DNA from: Erythrocercus mccallii
Lineage: Eukaryota; Chordata; Aves; Passeriformes; Dicruridae
Assembly (NCBI GenBank): GCA_013397435.1
Contig: VZRG01001555.1
Span: 62,001-126,000, forward strand
DNA: 64,000 nucleotides
Direction of reading: 5' to 3'
In this document: positions 20,242-34,500 of the stretch, piece by piece
How positions within the stretch are numbered: position 1 is the first letter of the stretch
Layout of the letters: the number at the start of each line of letters is the position of its first letter
Translations under genes and position numbers: made by a program
The notes under the pieces: generated by a model
Seen by the model: the letters and a program-made list of their open reading frames with translations, nothing else
Databases searched by the model: none
Told to the model about the DNA's origin: nothing

Positions 20242-22320
20242 TGAGAGCAGCTTGATGCTTCCCATATGAATATACAGAAACTATCCAGAAGCCCAAGGCA
20301 GCTTTAAAATCTTGCTGTTAAAGAGAAATGAAATCTGCCATTCCTACCAATGTAACAGTGCTTAACATAGAGATAAACTTTACAGGTTCTTCTCTGAGAA
20401 ACTTACTACTCAAGGTCTGCATGAATGCCAGGCTCTGCCACAAACTTCTTTGTAAAATTTCCAGGGTCCACATATTGAGAGGCTATTTGAGAGAGTGTTA
20501 AAACAATTTCTTTTAAATATCGTAAGTTCTTCCTATGCTAAAACTTAAAAACTTTCTTGAAAAACCAGGAATTACTTACCATCACTCCACAAAACACAAT
20601 AATGCAAAAAGATAAAAGAACAAAACCCGGAAAAGATGGAAAACGGGAAGTAGGTACTAAGGAAAATTCTGAAAACATTATTAAATAGTCTTGCTTCAGT
20701 ATCTCATGTATTTCAGGAAAAAGTTTACTTATGAAGTAGCTCAAATGAAAGGACAAATGGTTCTAGCACAGACAGTTAAGATAAAAAGTATTATAGAGAA
20801 TATTCCTATTCTCTTATTATTATTTCCACATATTACAAAACACATTACCTGCTTTGAGTTGGAGGTTACACTTTTTAACTTCTTTTGCCAAAAGGTAACA
20901 TTTTCATAATTAAGTGCTTGCTGCTGTTTCTCCCTTACATTTAGAACTATTTGCTTATTATCTTTTCCAGCGTATATTAAAAGAAACACAACTGTACACC
21001 TAAGCATTTGACAGAAAGGTCTGCTTTTGCAAGAGAAAGAAGGTTTTTCTAGTTAATTCAGTATTCCTCTAAACCTTGGTTAGAATCACAGAAAGTAGTC
21101 CAGAAGCTGGCTAGTACCTGAGATTTCACTCCTATTCCCCCATTTCTAGTCTTTTGGAACTGAAATCATGTTTGGATGTGGTCATCAGTGTAGTTGTTAC
21201 AAGGAGACAGAGATGGGTAGAATATACCTACAGTGGATCAGTCAGAATTTTTTCAAGCCAGAATCCCATCCCTGACACAGGGCAAAAGCAGATTAAAAAA
21301 TAAAATCTTGAGAACAGTGGAAGTGCAAGTGACACAGTTGCTTACACAAGGACTCGGAGAGAAATGGTCTCTGCAATGAGTCTGGTTTTGAGAGCATTAT
21401 TCAATATAAGAAAAATCCTATGAGCAAATGAAATTTGAGAAATTTCTAAGATATTTGGAAACACAAGTTTACTGATGTATTTCTAAAGCTTGCAGCCTTT
21501 AAAAATTTATCCTAAACAGCATAGAAAAATAGAAATTATTAGTATTACCTAACACTACTTCTGTTAGAACTAGGAATCACTTGCTTTGTTCTGCCACTCT
21601 AAAACCAGCACTGCTGCTTTACTGAACAGTGAAAGGCTGAGGAGCTACTTTGCAGTTACAAAGAAATGAAGAGCTTCTTTGCAACAACGATTGGTGTAAC
21701 TAAAGTAATGGGGAATGTGATAATTTATAGAGCTCCTGCTATGCTGGGCCACTCAGTCCATGGCTCAAGCACAAAGCATGGATGTAGTTCAGAAGGCTGT
21801 CTTTGCCACAGCACAAAAGTTTGCAAATTTTATCATAAGAATACATATCTTTACTTGACGAGCGGAAGTTGGCTTTACAAAGCAGCTTGAAAATCATGTC
21901 AAAACTCAAAATCTCAAAAGGCAAATATATTTCAAGTGAAATATATGAAATAGTAAATCTCTGATGCATATAATCAAAATCACTTTTCTTTCTGTGGTGT
22001 TTCTTTCCATTAGCTTCTGGGAGAAAGTTGGCATTAATCATTATAGTAGCATCTATTATCTCTCTTTAAACATTTCTTAATTTTAGCAGAGAAGCCCCCA
22101 CCTTCTCCCTATACACAATAGATGAAACCTTTTTAAGGCTTCAGCCCTTTTCAAAATCCCAAAGTCACACACAGGATAAAGAAAGAAACAGGATGTTCAA
22201 GTAAATTATACAAAAATAGGAAGAAGGTTGTTTATGAAATGGCAACCAGACTCCTGACATATACAATATTCTCACTGTTTTTTCCTTTGCCATAGGTTTT
22301 CTGACCCTTCTGTTTTCTTG

Positions 22321-22351
22321 TTTTGTTTTTTTTTTTGTTGTTTTTTTTTTT
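22321..22351. repeat. Poly-T tract
   Basis: Runs of T broken by single G residues. It could be the antisense poly-A of an old retroposed sequence, but no parent sequence is recognisable beside it. Confidence 0.75.
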
Positions 22352-24116
22352 CTGGCTGATTTATTCATCAGCTTTTTCTGTCACTATGGCAAAGGCAAAT
22401 ATCCTCTGGAAGGAAGACATTTTGCCTCCTCCATGCTTCCTCTGGGACAGAGAAGAAAAAACATTGATTTATTATCATGTCCAAGTTGGCCACCTGGACA
22501 GACACCCATCATTCTCAGAACAAAAGTGCAAGACTAGAGTGTGCTGTGGTAAAATCTGCCTGAGGAACAGATCATTTCCCACATTTGTCTTTACTGTAGG
22601 TCCAATGTCTAACTTACAGCAATAGTCAACAGCAGTGGCTTCAGCAAAAGATGAAGACCGCTCATAAACAACAAAGTTCATCGGGCAGTTCTTTAAATAA
22701 TGCTCTTTTTTGCTGAGATTATGTCTCCTTATTTGAGGTATGACTTCCTTCTTTAGCTTGTCTTACTTTACTGCAATTACTGTTTCTTCAACAATGAAAG
22801 ACCACAAAATGGTTTGAAAAGTCAATGCCCAGTCAGAATGAACAATGAATATAAAGACTAGTAAATAAAGGAGCATATAAATTTGTATAATTTGAACATT
22901 TTATCTCTGAAGACAGGAAGAAACTTCCCGAAACTTTCCCACCTACAAATTATCGTATAATCAGACAGTATCAGTTTCAGAAATCACAACATACTTAAAT
23001 CAAGGAAATGCAAAACACTGACTGGAAATGAGAGGAATTCTCACTAATTAAATCACAGCTCATGCTAATCTTCAGATTAAAAAAGTAATGTTCCTCATTT
23101 TGTCCATGCTGTGATATTTATAACATTTGAACTGCCTATATTTAGTCTATGACCTTTACATTTGACCTTTAATTGAAATAAATTATAGAAAGGCAGATTA
23201 AAAGGTTTTTTTTTAGAAAAAAAGGAATTTAAGGTTTATTTAGTGCTTTATGTATATACTACAGATTAGTCCTGAAAATATCTTCTGTACGCTACCTTTA
23301 TTGAAGGTACATAAACACAAATTTGTTTTCTAGTGCCACAAAAATGCTATATTTGCATCTATTTTGTCAGGATTAAGACTCACTTTAACTATGAATTCAT
23401 TAGTCCTATTCTCTACACAACAGGGAATTTATAGCTCAATTCATCTCAGATATATTTAAATCTCAGTTAATTTAAAAATGTTTTTCTCAATTTGCAGGTG
23501 AATGTCAATATCACCAAGTTGTTTGCATGCATACAAGTGGAGGCCAAGGACTATTCTTTCTGATGGAAGCTGTCGTTTGACTTGTCTAATAAGCTCAAAA
23601 GAAATGGAAAACACTGTGAATGAATGACACAGGAAAGTTTAAGACTTATTGGAGTAGGAAAAGGAGAGAAAATGCTTCAGTATTCCAAGTTCTATTGGAA
23701 TCATTCTAGGCTACTCAAATGTCAAACCAATGTATATGCTGAATTATATCAATCTTCAAAAATACTGCATTCCCTACAAGGCACATAAAATCCATAACCA
23801 AGCAATTAGAGAAGTCATTCTCAATTTCAGTTTTCTTTAAAAAATAGTTTTAAAACATTTTTAATTGAAAACAATAAATATTCACCCATCTATTCTTTTG
23901 ATTTGGATGTAACTGTCATGTGTGTTCTCCAACACAACACAGAAATCATCTCCCTGATGCAGGTACCCAATTGCTTTGAATATCCTGGCTGACTTTCTTC
24001 CTTGTGTAAAACATTCTATTTCTTATCATATTATTATAGTTGGGGTCTTTTAGTTTATATTCTAGTCATAGTTTTATAAATGTCTATCAGCGTTGTCATG
24101 TAGTAAAGCATCAGAG

Positions 24117-24118
24117 AT

Positions 24119-24150
<32 letters not shown>

Positions 24151-24151
24151 G
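24117..24151. repeat. TAA microsatellite
   Basis: About eleven TAA units with one TAAT interruption. It has the same motif as the repeat inside the VCAM1 Ig3 exon. Confidence 0.88.
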
Positions 24152-25513
24152 TATTCATTTGGGGAGAAAAATTAAGTCAGTTGAGAGGCACTAAAATTTC
24201 TTATTTGCTGATCTGTGGAGAAATGTGTGACCAGAATGATTTGACCATAAACATCCATGAGTCTTTCTTAATGAGTGCCCTGTAAATTGTGCCACCAATC
24301 AGGTATTGCAATTTCTTTATTTTTTTTATTTATAACTTCAGAAAATCATTGGCAAGGATAGCCAATAGATTAGCACTAGCCATTGAATTTTGATTCTTTT
24401 GGACCAATTCAAAGAGCCTTGTCTTCCTTTGGAAGGACTTCAAAATTATGAATGACTGCCAAGAAAAGCCGCCTTTGCTAGGAAAAAAACAATACAATGC
24501 AATAGGTCAGTGGAAGTTTCCCTCTAAATTTTTTTAACATGCAGCCTTTTAGGGAGCAAAGGGAGGGAGTGCTGTCGTTTTGAAAGAATAAACCCCAGCT
24601 ATGTTACAGAAACCTACGGCTACAGAAACACAGGCATTCACACAATTACATTAAAGTACATTAGGTGCTCTTCTGGAGTCTCCACCCTGGAATGGTTTCC
24701 TGTTTGTCAAAACCTCAGCTACGGATGCTAAATGCTAAAAGATTTGCTTTAATGCAGCTCATCTCATTACAGCCTCTACATCCTGTTTGTAGATCTATCA
24801 CTGAAATTAAGCTTTCATCCAGCTGTGGAGCCTGTCCAAATTGATCATTGTTACATGCCAAAATAGAACCCAGTGTGAACTTTCTTGAGTTAAGAACTTG
24901 TCTTCTCATTTTTACTATGGGATACCTCATGTTTCTGGGATCCTACCGGAATAATTCAAAGCCTTAAAAATACACACAAAGGGAAATTGAACCACTGAAC
25001 TAAACTCATCTTCTAGTCCTTGAAGAATTTGTTTGTAGAGCTATAGGGTTAGCTATAGACTTTAAAAACACTCATTAAAACCATAAAGATACATTTACAG
25101 AAACACAGCTTCACAGGATAAAAGCAATTAGTCATGGATCAAATACTGTTAATAAAATGGAACTGCTTTGTACTTCCAAACTTGTTCTAGTGAAGATGAC
25201 TATTGATCAAAACACTTTCTTAGAAACTCCCACATCAATAGCTATATGTAGAAACAAAAAAAATTACATAGTCAAATCTGTATTGACATCATTTGATTAA
25301 ACAAAACCCATCTCAGGGTCCCTTCCAAGGCATATCTCTGTTCTAGCCCATTTTTTCTCTCTGATAAAAAGAGACTGAATCAGGCTTGTAAGAAACCTGG
25401 ATAATAAATGTTTAGCAAATACTGCCCTTCCAGGTTATGCCAAAGATCTTAGAAGACTTCCAAATTATCTCAGATTTTTTTCCTTGTAAAATATGGTATT
25501 TCTAAGTAAAGAT

Positions 25514-25549
25514 TTAAAATAAAAATAAAATAAAATAAAAATAAAATAA
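25514..25549. repeat. AAAAT pentanucleotide repeat
   Basis: Six to seven units of aaaat/aaaaat in tandem. Confidence 0.85.
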
Positions 25550-27144
25550 GAATTTCTCTAAAATCTCTTAATTTCCTTAGTGTATTATTTTATCCCTGAC
25601 ATCTCAAGCAATAGTTTTCAAAGTCCAGACTGCAACAGCATGAAATCCACATCAGAAAATACAAAGTTTCACTCTCTATCTTTACAGTTTATGAGATAAA
25701 GCATATTGATGGGAATTACTGTATTTTTCCTAGAAAGGCTTTTTGGCTTTGAGATATACCTTGGTAATTTAGATTATTTTGAAATTGTCAGTACTCTTAA
25801 CACCACTTGATTATGCAAATTTTTCATACTACCAACATCCTTAAAAATCACTACAGAATCATGTCCTAGATAAAATCTGAAAATAGTCAACATCCCTTTT
25901 GATGTTTTTCATTTTTTCAATCTGTTAAACATTGAATAATGATAATTTCCTACACATATGAATGCCTATGTACATCCATATTTTACAAATACAGCAGAAA
26001 TTGTGTTTTACAGTTCTTGCTCATTCAACCATATTGGAGTTTAAAACTATATCACCAGTATTTTAGCAAATTTCATGAAAAACAGACTGGTCATAGCTAA
26101 GTTCCCAGTGGATGTCATGGTATAAATGCTACTCTTGCAAAATAATTTTTACTATCCTGCATCCAAAAACATAGTTGTTCACATTCCTTATTTTAAGATG
26201 TTCCTTAAAACACTCACAAATCTGTGAATTTTTACTATTTTATTTTTTTTCTATCAAAAACTTCAGTTATTTTCAAATGGAGGTATTATCCAAGTATGGT
26301 GTATAACCAGACCATACACACACCCCATCAATCCGTCAGAGCAAATAAACCTGCCTCAGCTGTTGCTTGCAGGTACCCACAATAGTCCTAAATGCACCTA
26401 CATTGTAGCTCAACAGCACAGTTGGTCTGCTGGAGCTGCATTCCCATGGTCTCTGTCAGTAGTACGACAGGCTATGAAGGAATTTCTGCTATGAGATATT
26501 TTATTTAAAATTGCTATTAAGGTTCCAAATCCACATGCTAAAATGGGAAAGAATATAATTGAAGTTTGTATGTTCCCACATACTCTTTTTTCCCCATGAA
26601 ACCTTCTGTTATCTATACTAGAAGAGATAAATTGATTGTGGTAACAAGTGAGGGACTGGACTAAAACAAAGACTCCGAATCTGCACTTTGTCTCATTTAG
26701 CCACAATTAAAGTTATTGAACACTGTCATTTGCCTAATTAAAGTAGTAAGGAATGTTCATTACTCTGAAAATTCAGGTGTTCAACTTAGGCAAAGTTAAT
26801 AGAGTTGAAGTGCTCCAGAAAAGTGGGTAGAAAACACCAATAAATTAATCAGTGGCAGTTGTCTTTCATGTTTTGGTGATCTACATCAAGTATGTTGGCC
26901 TAGGTACAATATAAACACACGTTCAATTCAGTACATCTATTATCCTCTGAATAAGCTGCAAGGGAGGAGAAGGTTTTTAAATCTTGTTACTGATAGGAAT
27001 TGCTGTAATATCCTCATGATTATGAGGAAATGCTTTGAGATTACAGACTAAAAAAAGAAGACATAATAACAGGGCTACAAAGAAAAACAGCTTTAGGCCA
27101 TATCCAGCTTCTAAACATTTTTTACAGAAGTAACACCCATTTTG

Positions 27145-28780
27145 CCCCATTTCCTACATTCACAACCACTTCTATGCTTGGGGCACAGTGATCATGAAAT
27201 TACAGAGTTCTTGATATTTGGTGAAATCAGGAGGAACATCAATAAGAATTTTACATTGGACTTCCTGAGGGCAGACTTTGGCCTATTTAGGAGACTTATT
27301 CAAAAAGTTCCTTGGGAAGCAGCCCTTAAAAACAAAGGAGTCCAGGAAAGGTGGGCGTGCTTCAAAACAGAGATCTTGAGGGCACAGGAACAGATTGTCC
27401 CTGGGTGCTGAAAGATGAGTCGATGAGGGAAACATCCAGACTGGATGGGCAACAAGGTTTGAAGGAATTTAGGAATAAAAAAAGGATGTATCACCTTTGG
27501 AAAGAGAGTCAGGTTTCTACTGAGTGTCATCATGCAGCACTTCCAGGATGGCCAGGGTATCAGACCAGCCAGCATGGGTTTAGAAGTGGTAGGTCATGTT
27601 TGACCAACCTGGTCTCCTTTTATGACCAGGTGACCCGCCTGGTGGATGCAGGGAAGGCTGTGGATGTTGTCTACTTGGACTTCAGCAAGGCCTTTCCCAC
27701 TGTCTCCCACAGCACACTCCTGGAAAAGCTGGCAGCCCACGGCTTGGACAGGAGTTTCTTTGCTGGGTTAGGAACTGGCTGCATGGGTGAGCCCAGAGAG
27801 TGGTGGTGAACGGTGCTGCAGCCTGTCACCAGTGCTCAGGGGTCTGTGCTGGGGCCAATTCTGTTCAGTATTTTTATTGACAACATGGATGAAGGTATTG
27901 AGTCTTTCATCAGTAAATTTGCAGACGACACTGAGCTGGGAGTGTGTGTCAATCTGTTGGAAGGTAGGAAGGCTCTGCAGAGAGACCCGGAACAGTTGAA
28001 TGGATGGGCAGAGTCCAATAAGATGAAGTTTAATAAGTCCAAGTGCCAAGTCCTGCACTTTGGCCACAATAACTCCCTGCAATGTTATAGGCTGGGACAG
28101 TGTGGCTGGACAGTGCCCAGGCAGAAAGGGACCTGGGGGAGCTGGTGACAGCAGCTGAGCACGAGCCAGCAGAGTGCCCTGGTGGCCAAGATGGCCAATG
28201 GCACCCTGGCCTGGATCAGCAATGGTGTGGCCAGCAGGAGCAGGGAGGTCATTCTTCCCCTGTACTGGGCACTGGTGAGACCACACCAAGAGTGCTGTGT
28301 CCAGTTCTGGGCCCCTCAATTTAGGAATTGAGTTGAGACTCTTGAGTGTGTCCAGAGGAGGCAACAAGGCTGGTGAGGGGCTTGGAACACAAGGAATGGC
28401 TGAGGGAGCTGGGGTTGTTTAGCCTGGAGAAAAGGAGACTCAGGAGTGACCTTACCACTCTCTACAATTTGCTGAAAGATGGCTGTGGTCAGGTGGGGGT
28501 TGGTCTCTTTCTTCAGGCACCAACTGACAGAAGGATAGGACACAGTCTTAAGCTGTGCCAAAGGAAATGTAGGTTGGATACTAGGAAAAAGTTTTCTTAC
28601 AGAAAGAGTGATAAAGTACTGGAATGGTCTGCCCAGGGAGGTGGAGTCACCATCCCTGGAAATGTTTAAAAGAAGACTGGATTGTGGCACTTCGTACCAT
28701 GGTTTAGCAGAGGTGTTAGGGCTGGATTGGACTCAATGATCTTAAGGTCTCTTCCAACCTAGTGATTCTGTGATCCTCTG
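27145..28780 (+). mobile_element. CR1 LINE fragment with endonuclease end, reverse transcriptase and 3' tail
   Basis: Three ORF2 blocks are visible. The first is the end of the endonuclease (GHSDHEITEF) and the linker (TLDFLRADFGLFRRLI, VPWEAALKNKGVQE). The second is the finger/palm start (QPSQHGFRSGRSCLTNLVSF, then VDVVYLDFSKAF). The third is the palm with the catalytic FADD motif (SKFADDTEL) and the downstream FNKSKCQVLHFGHNN. The linker passes straight into reverse transcriptase near 27,520, so several hundred bases of the usual ORF are missing. Frameshifts at about 27,810 and 28,140 break the frame. The 3' end reads ggtctcttccaacctagtga then attctgtgat-type repeats, the normal CR1 tail. 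It is dead and antisense to the flanking genes. Confidence 0.95.
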
Positions 28781-31462
28781 ATTCCACAAGAAGAGAACAC
28801 CAAGGAAGACCCAGATCTTCACAGCAATTTCCCTTGACAGAAGTTCCTGTGTTTTGCTGTACTAAGTGAACCTAAATTCCAGACAGCTCAAGGGAAATCA
28901 GACCCCTGAGCAGAGAATGAGATTTTAGTCTGTGGAACAGCACACCTGTGGAATCCTTTGGTTACACAAAGAAAGCACTCATTTTTTAGGAATGGGCCTA
29001 ATAAAGAACTGTTCTGTGACTGGCCATCTTATAAAACACAATAAATCTCAGATCAATTATGCTTGGATGAGGAGGGACTCACAGATAACAGCCTAGCACC
29101 TGTGGAGAACCTAGGTGCCCAAACCAGCAGTGCCAGCAGTGCCTGCTGTGAGCACCTCCGAAGCACAGGCTCCTCTAGGCTCCTACAAGAAAATCTTACA
29201 GTTACCCACTAAAAATCCATTCAGAGACCTCATCAAGCAAAGAACAACAATGAGACTATGGAGAGAAAAACCTCATGCAGAATTTAGATTCAACAGTGAT
29301 TCCTAATTGTGGGGAATGTTGTGTGATGTAACGCTTGTAGTGTGGAGTTACATCAGGGTAAAGGTACTGAAACTGGGCCTGTTTAATATCAGATAACTTT
29401 ATATTTTTATCATAAAAATATTACAATAATCACACAAAAGTATATAGTCTGGAGGTTTAAAAAGCTTCAGAATATTCAAAGGTTAGATTTCATCTTGGAG
29501 ATATTTTCCAACCTTAATGATTCTCTGATTACTATTATCTCCATTTTCAAACTCAGATGGGCCTATGCTCTGAGGCAAAACTTTGCTCATGTTAGACTCT
29601 TCTGCTGCTACTAGTTGTGGTACCAATCATTGCCAGCTAGACGTCCCATGAACAATAGGCTACATTACACAATAACAAAAATAAGAGCCTGCCTTTTAAC
29701 ATGTTTACAACATACACAATTCTATGTACAATAATTTTCTTTTGTTCATCTCCTTTTGGACAGTCTGAAATTGTGAAAATGCCTTCCAAGTATGGCAATG
29801 ATCTTCACTGATTCAGCGGAGAATAGAAGTCACAGTATAAATATTTAATGAGCACAAACGTGAAAACTCTGTACCTTATTAGAAGATAGCTACAAAGAGA
29901 AATGCACCCTTGGGAAGCTCCAAGATGGTGCAAGAAGTTTTGCAATGGAATATGCCCCAAGTTATTTTGGTGAGGTCAAAACTAGGGAATCACAGCTGTG
30001 CAAAGCACTGAAACAATTTACATGCTACTGTCTGAAAAGTATCTGCACAATGGTCTTACAAGCATATAGATCTCCAGATAGACAAAATTGTTTTCAGACT
30101 CAAAGGAACTTAAAACATTTCCTCCTTCACTAACACATGTCCACACTTCCTTCTTGATTATTATGGGCCCAGTATCCTCTGGTTCTCTGCAACCATTGAG
30201 CACTTTTGTCCATGCAAACAACAATAACCTAGAACAATGAAGACAATCTGCTGAATAAGATAACTTGTTCTGACATTCTGTCTTTACAAATATGTAAAAT
30301 ACTGGCTATTCTCCTGTGGTAGAAGAGTTGCAAGTGTTAGCATTTAAGTCACAGCAGGTATATAAAACTTCTGAAGCTTTCTTGCAGTATCATCTCTTAA
30401 GTACCTGCACTCTCCTCTTTCAATTTCTTTTCAGCTATCAGTAAATTAAGAGTTATTTTGAAATTCTTCTTGTAATTAGTTTTTTATCTTATTTTCAGTA
30501 GTTCAGCTTGACTATCTTTCTTCTTAATTATGAAATCATCTGCACTTTTATACACTAAAGGTATAAAGTGGGTGTGCAGCACACTCACTTTTCTTTTGCG
30601 TATTTATTTTCTCTTCCCAGTTAATCAGAGGATAACTTCAAAACTGCTTTTATTTTCTTTTAAGACTCTCTTCTACACTGACAGGTCTCACATTTCCTAT
30701 CACCATAATTGCTCTTGAGACTTTTTCCAGTCCTCTGAAAATCATATGCTAAATGTTCTCATTTCCTTTCCAATGTCTTTCCAAAAGTCAGTTTCTTAAA
30801 CTTTGAATTACAGCCAATCTCTCATTCAGTATTCTGAACACCTCTCTTATGCCTTTGCAAACACTTACTCACCAGCACCTGGAAAAAGTTAGCAATATCA
30901 CTCAAATGACTACATTTTCACAAGCCATTAATGGTTCCAGACACTACTGAATGTAACCTTTAGTTGCCCTGATAGTTAAAACTAGCAGAAATTTAAGATA
31001 TTTTATAGCAGGCATATTTGCAGGCATTTAACCTCTTTGCATGTCCTATAACTTCCAATACTTGTTAAATTCTCAAACTCCTTGATTCTAAATACTTCCC
31101 AAATCTAGCCCTATATTATTTCTTAGTATTGTGTGCTCACACTATTATTCTTTTCCCATGTATTTCCTGCTCTGTCAGTCAGTTACTTCATTTGTACAAA
31201 ATTAGTACAATTAATTAAGATTTCCTACTATTCTTTCTTTCAGTTATCCTGTTGGAATGCCCCCACCTACTTAGAAACATGGAAAAAATTTCTGAGATAT
31301 CGAAACTGAAACCTACTCCAAGAGAGTAAGAAAAAAGAAAAAGGAAAAAAATGGATAAAACGTGGTACTTGTGAAATGAAACAAAACAAGATAGGATTAA
31401 AAAAATACTCGATACTAAGTTCAGTGTAGGCTCTCAGCACATCGCACAATCTCAAAACCGAA

Positions 31463-31533
31463 AAAAATTAGATGTTATTTCACAGGCTGTATTTCTGAAA
31501 AATTAGATGTTACTTCACAGGTCTGTATTTCTG
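31463..31533. repeat. Tandem duplication, period about 35 bp
   Basis: The unit begins aaaattagatgtta and ends ctgtatttctg. It occurs twice head to tail, with one substitution (attt/actt) and one inserted T between copies. Confidence 0.85.
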
Positions 31534-34500
31534 GTTATTAGTTGTGTAAAATACTCAAATATATACATAATATCAGTAGAGGGTATTAGTTCCAGTTAAC
31601 TATGTAAGAGAAGCCTCATATATGCTTAAATGTTTTGCTAAAAGAATCCTTACTGTCATTAAATAAGAATTGTAAATAGAGATACAAAAATGCAAGAAAC
31701 CATCCCTTTAGCTGGCAGAGCATTCAGCAATGAACTCAGAGGCTCACAGGCTTTGTGTAAAAAATCTCTTACAAACTTTTACTACAGCAGTCACATCTTA
31801 ATAGCTCTGAACAGCTTTTGTACATATGTACCAGAGCAGACACTGTTTAATGAGGGTTTGAAATCTGTGGAAATACCCTTGTAAAAGAGAGGAAATAGAA
31901 ATTCCCTTCACATCCATTATTACTCCAAAATATTTTATATAACATTAATATCATAGTCATGGATGGAGTTCAATGTTTAGGAATGTGGAAAAATCCTTTT
32001 GCACTTTGGATATTCCTGAGGATCTGTAGGGGCCCTCATGGTTCCACAATCTCCTGCTTATTACTATTTTTTTCAGCAAGAACTTAATGTCTTTTAGATA
32101 TTGGTCCCTTCTTTAACCTGTGTTGGAGTAACTCTTGTATTTCACAAGACTAGACTAGAACTGAAAAAGGAATGTATGTGGTCAAATTAACTCCTGCTGC
32201 AAGCAAATGCTGTAGACAGACCAGGCACAGGGAGCCAATTCCTCTGGCTTGTTACACTGGTTATGAACATTCTCATCTTTTTCTTTAGTCCTCACCTGTG
32301 CTGGAGCAAGTAGCTTTTTGACATTCCTACTGGTAATAAAAATACTGCAGCTTAGAACTTCAGTACTGGTCAAACCTTACACTCAGAGAGAAAACAGAGA
32401 GAAGAAAAGCAAAAAAAGAGTGAGGGGTAATGGGGAATCTCTGTTCTTCCCCCACACCGTGGGTCCCAGAAGGAAGGCTGCTGCTTCCAGGGAGGCAGCT
32501 CGTGGGTGAGGAACTTGGGGGAAGCTGCATTTACTCCTTGGGCAGGCAGGCAGGGTCACTTGCACATAAACTATTACAGCAACGGTTGCAATGAGAGATG
32601 GAAAGGAGGATGTGTGTCTTTCCACAAGCTGTCCCTTAACTGCAAATCCAATAGCAGGCTTGGGTTTGAATCCCAAAGTGAGGCAAACAGAGAAATGGTC
32701 TTTCAGCCTCAGCTCTTACTCGGTGCTCCAGGCTGCCTTCCTCAGCAGGAGCCTGGGAGACACACTGTGCTTGAATTAGGGCAACTCACTTAGGCTGTCT
32801 CTGGAAACACTGAGCCAGCGCTGGGAATTTGTCATGTAATTTGCAATGGAATATTGCAGCATATATTCACAGATTATTGAAATAAACAAAATTAATTTGG
32901 CACCTTGCAAGGATGTTAAACAAATTAATTTATCAGAAACTAGTTTTTATGGCAGAAGAGTGATTTTCAAGTGACTATTGCAGTATAAATGTATTCATAA
33001 TAATGATCTGAAATTCTGATCTGCTATTCAGATCAGTATGTTGTAAAATGCCATGTCAATACAGAGCCTATTCAACATCCCATTAGAATGCTGTGTATTT
33101 CTAATGGTCTCCTGGTATTTCCAAGAAACAATCTTCATTGTAAGAAATAATTGTTGATTTATTCAGAACAATTAAGAACTCCAAGAAATGTTAATGTTTT
33201 CAGGTACTGTCTGTGTCTTCTGCTAGAAGACTCACAAGCTCTAGGCCTATTTCATGGACCCTGCTTAGACTTCCTGTGAACAGCCAAAATTTAATTATCC
33301 CGGTACTTTTAGTATTTTATAAACATATGGCCCTAAAAATACACTGCTTTGATGAACCATCTTGTGAATAAATTCATACAAGGATAGCGAAGTAAATTAA
33401 GCAGTTTCAATGTGTGATAATCAGCCTAAAAATATTAATGTTTAGAACTTCTTTTTAAACACATTCACAGATTCAAAGTACATTAAATTTATCAACTTAT
33501 GCTATCTTCAGTTCACCTATGACACTAAATTCGAAAACAGTCATGCTGGATTTCTTGCTGAGTGTGCCTATTTTATGGCTGTTGCTGCTATCCAAAATTA
33601 GTATTTTATTTAGTATCAGCACTTTCTTGAAAACAAATACAAAGTTGACAGTTATTTTTAAGAATGTGCTGCATCACACATTTATAAAACACAAATAATG
33701 CCAGAAAACATGGAGATGTACCTTATAGAGTGTCACAGGAAACAGAAATCTCACAGAACACAAAGATCTTCCTATCACCACTAACTAAAATTTGGACCTG
33801 CTATTGTTTATTTAAAACATAGGGAAAACTCTGCTTCCTCTCACTATACATGTATTTTGCTCCATATACAACATGACCCTTGACTTATAATAGACATTAG
33901 AGAACTCCTTGGCTTCCATTCAGTTTAGCCACTACAGACTGAACCTGCAGAAGGTTCAGCCAACATCCACACTACTTTAAAAGGATTTGACACATCATCA
34001 GAAAACAACAAAATATGAGTTTCCTTGAATTCTAGGGGAAAACACTTGAATGGCAAAAAGAAAAAAAAAAAAGAAAAGGACAGAAATGTTGCCAGCTCAG
34101 TCAGTCCTGTTCCTTGTTGCTGAGGCAGCACAAAGCAAAACTCCCAGCTGTATAAGTACTGTATCAGCCCTACCGTATTTCTTAGAGCTTTTGAAGGCTG
34201 AAACCTGCAGCCAGCTCTCTAAAGTCCAGAACCAAGTGGCAAACTACATGGTACAGCTCCCACCAAGGATAAAATATGTGATTCCTAAAGAAATTAATAA
34301 AAGAAATTTAAAAATGAAGGCCATTTTTTAATAAAACAGCAGGAATCCACGGTTAACTAAGTACAAGGCTCATGATCTGCCATATCTGAATACAAGTTGG
34401 AGGAAGGGTAGTACTCACTGGATGGTGCTCCCCTTCCTGGGTAATCTACAGCATCTCTGTATTTGATGCAAATGGGCAGAGCAGCAAGTAGGTGTTGTCT

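Larger units (their letters stand above)
12446..27140. other. Gene-free intergenic DNA upstream of VCAM1
   Basis: About 14.7 kb of AT-rich sequence in which no open frame looks like a conserved protein, and no exon set with matching splice sites was found. It holds simple repeats listed separately (13.05, 13.24, 20.22, 22.32, 24.12 and 25.51 kb). Regulatory elements for VCAM1 or GPR88 could lie here but cannot be seen without comparison to other birds. Confidence 0.6.

Noticed and set aside
27351..28669. Several open frames that look like a small gene cluster
   Set aside because: All are pieces of, or antisense to, the CR1 LINE ORF2.
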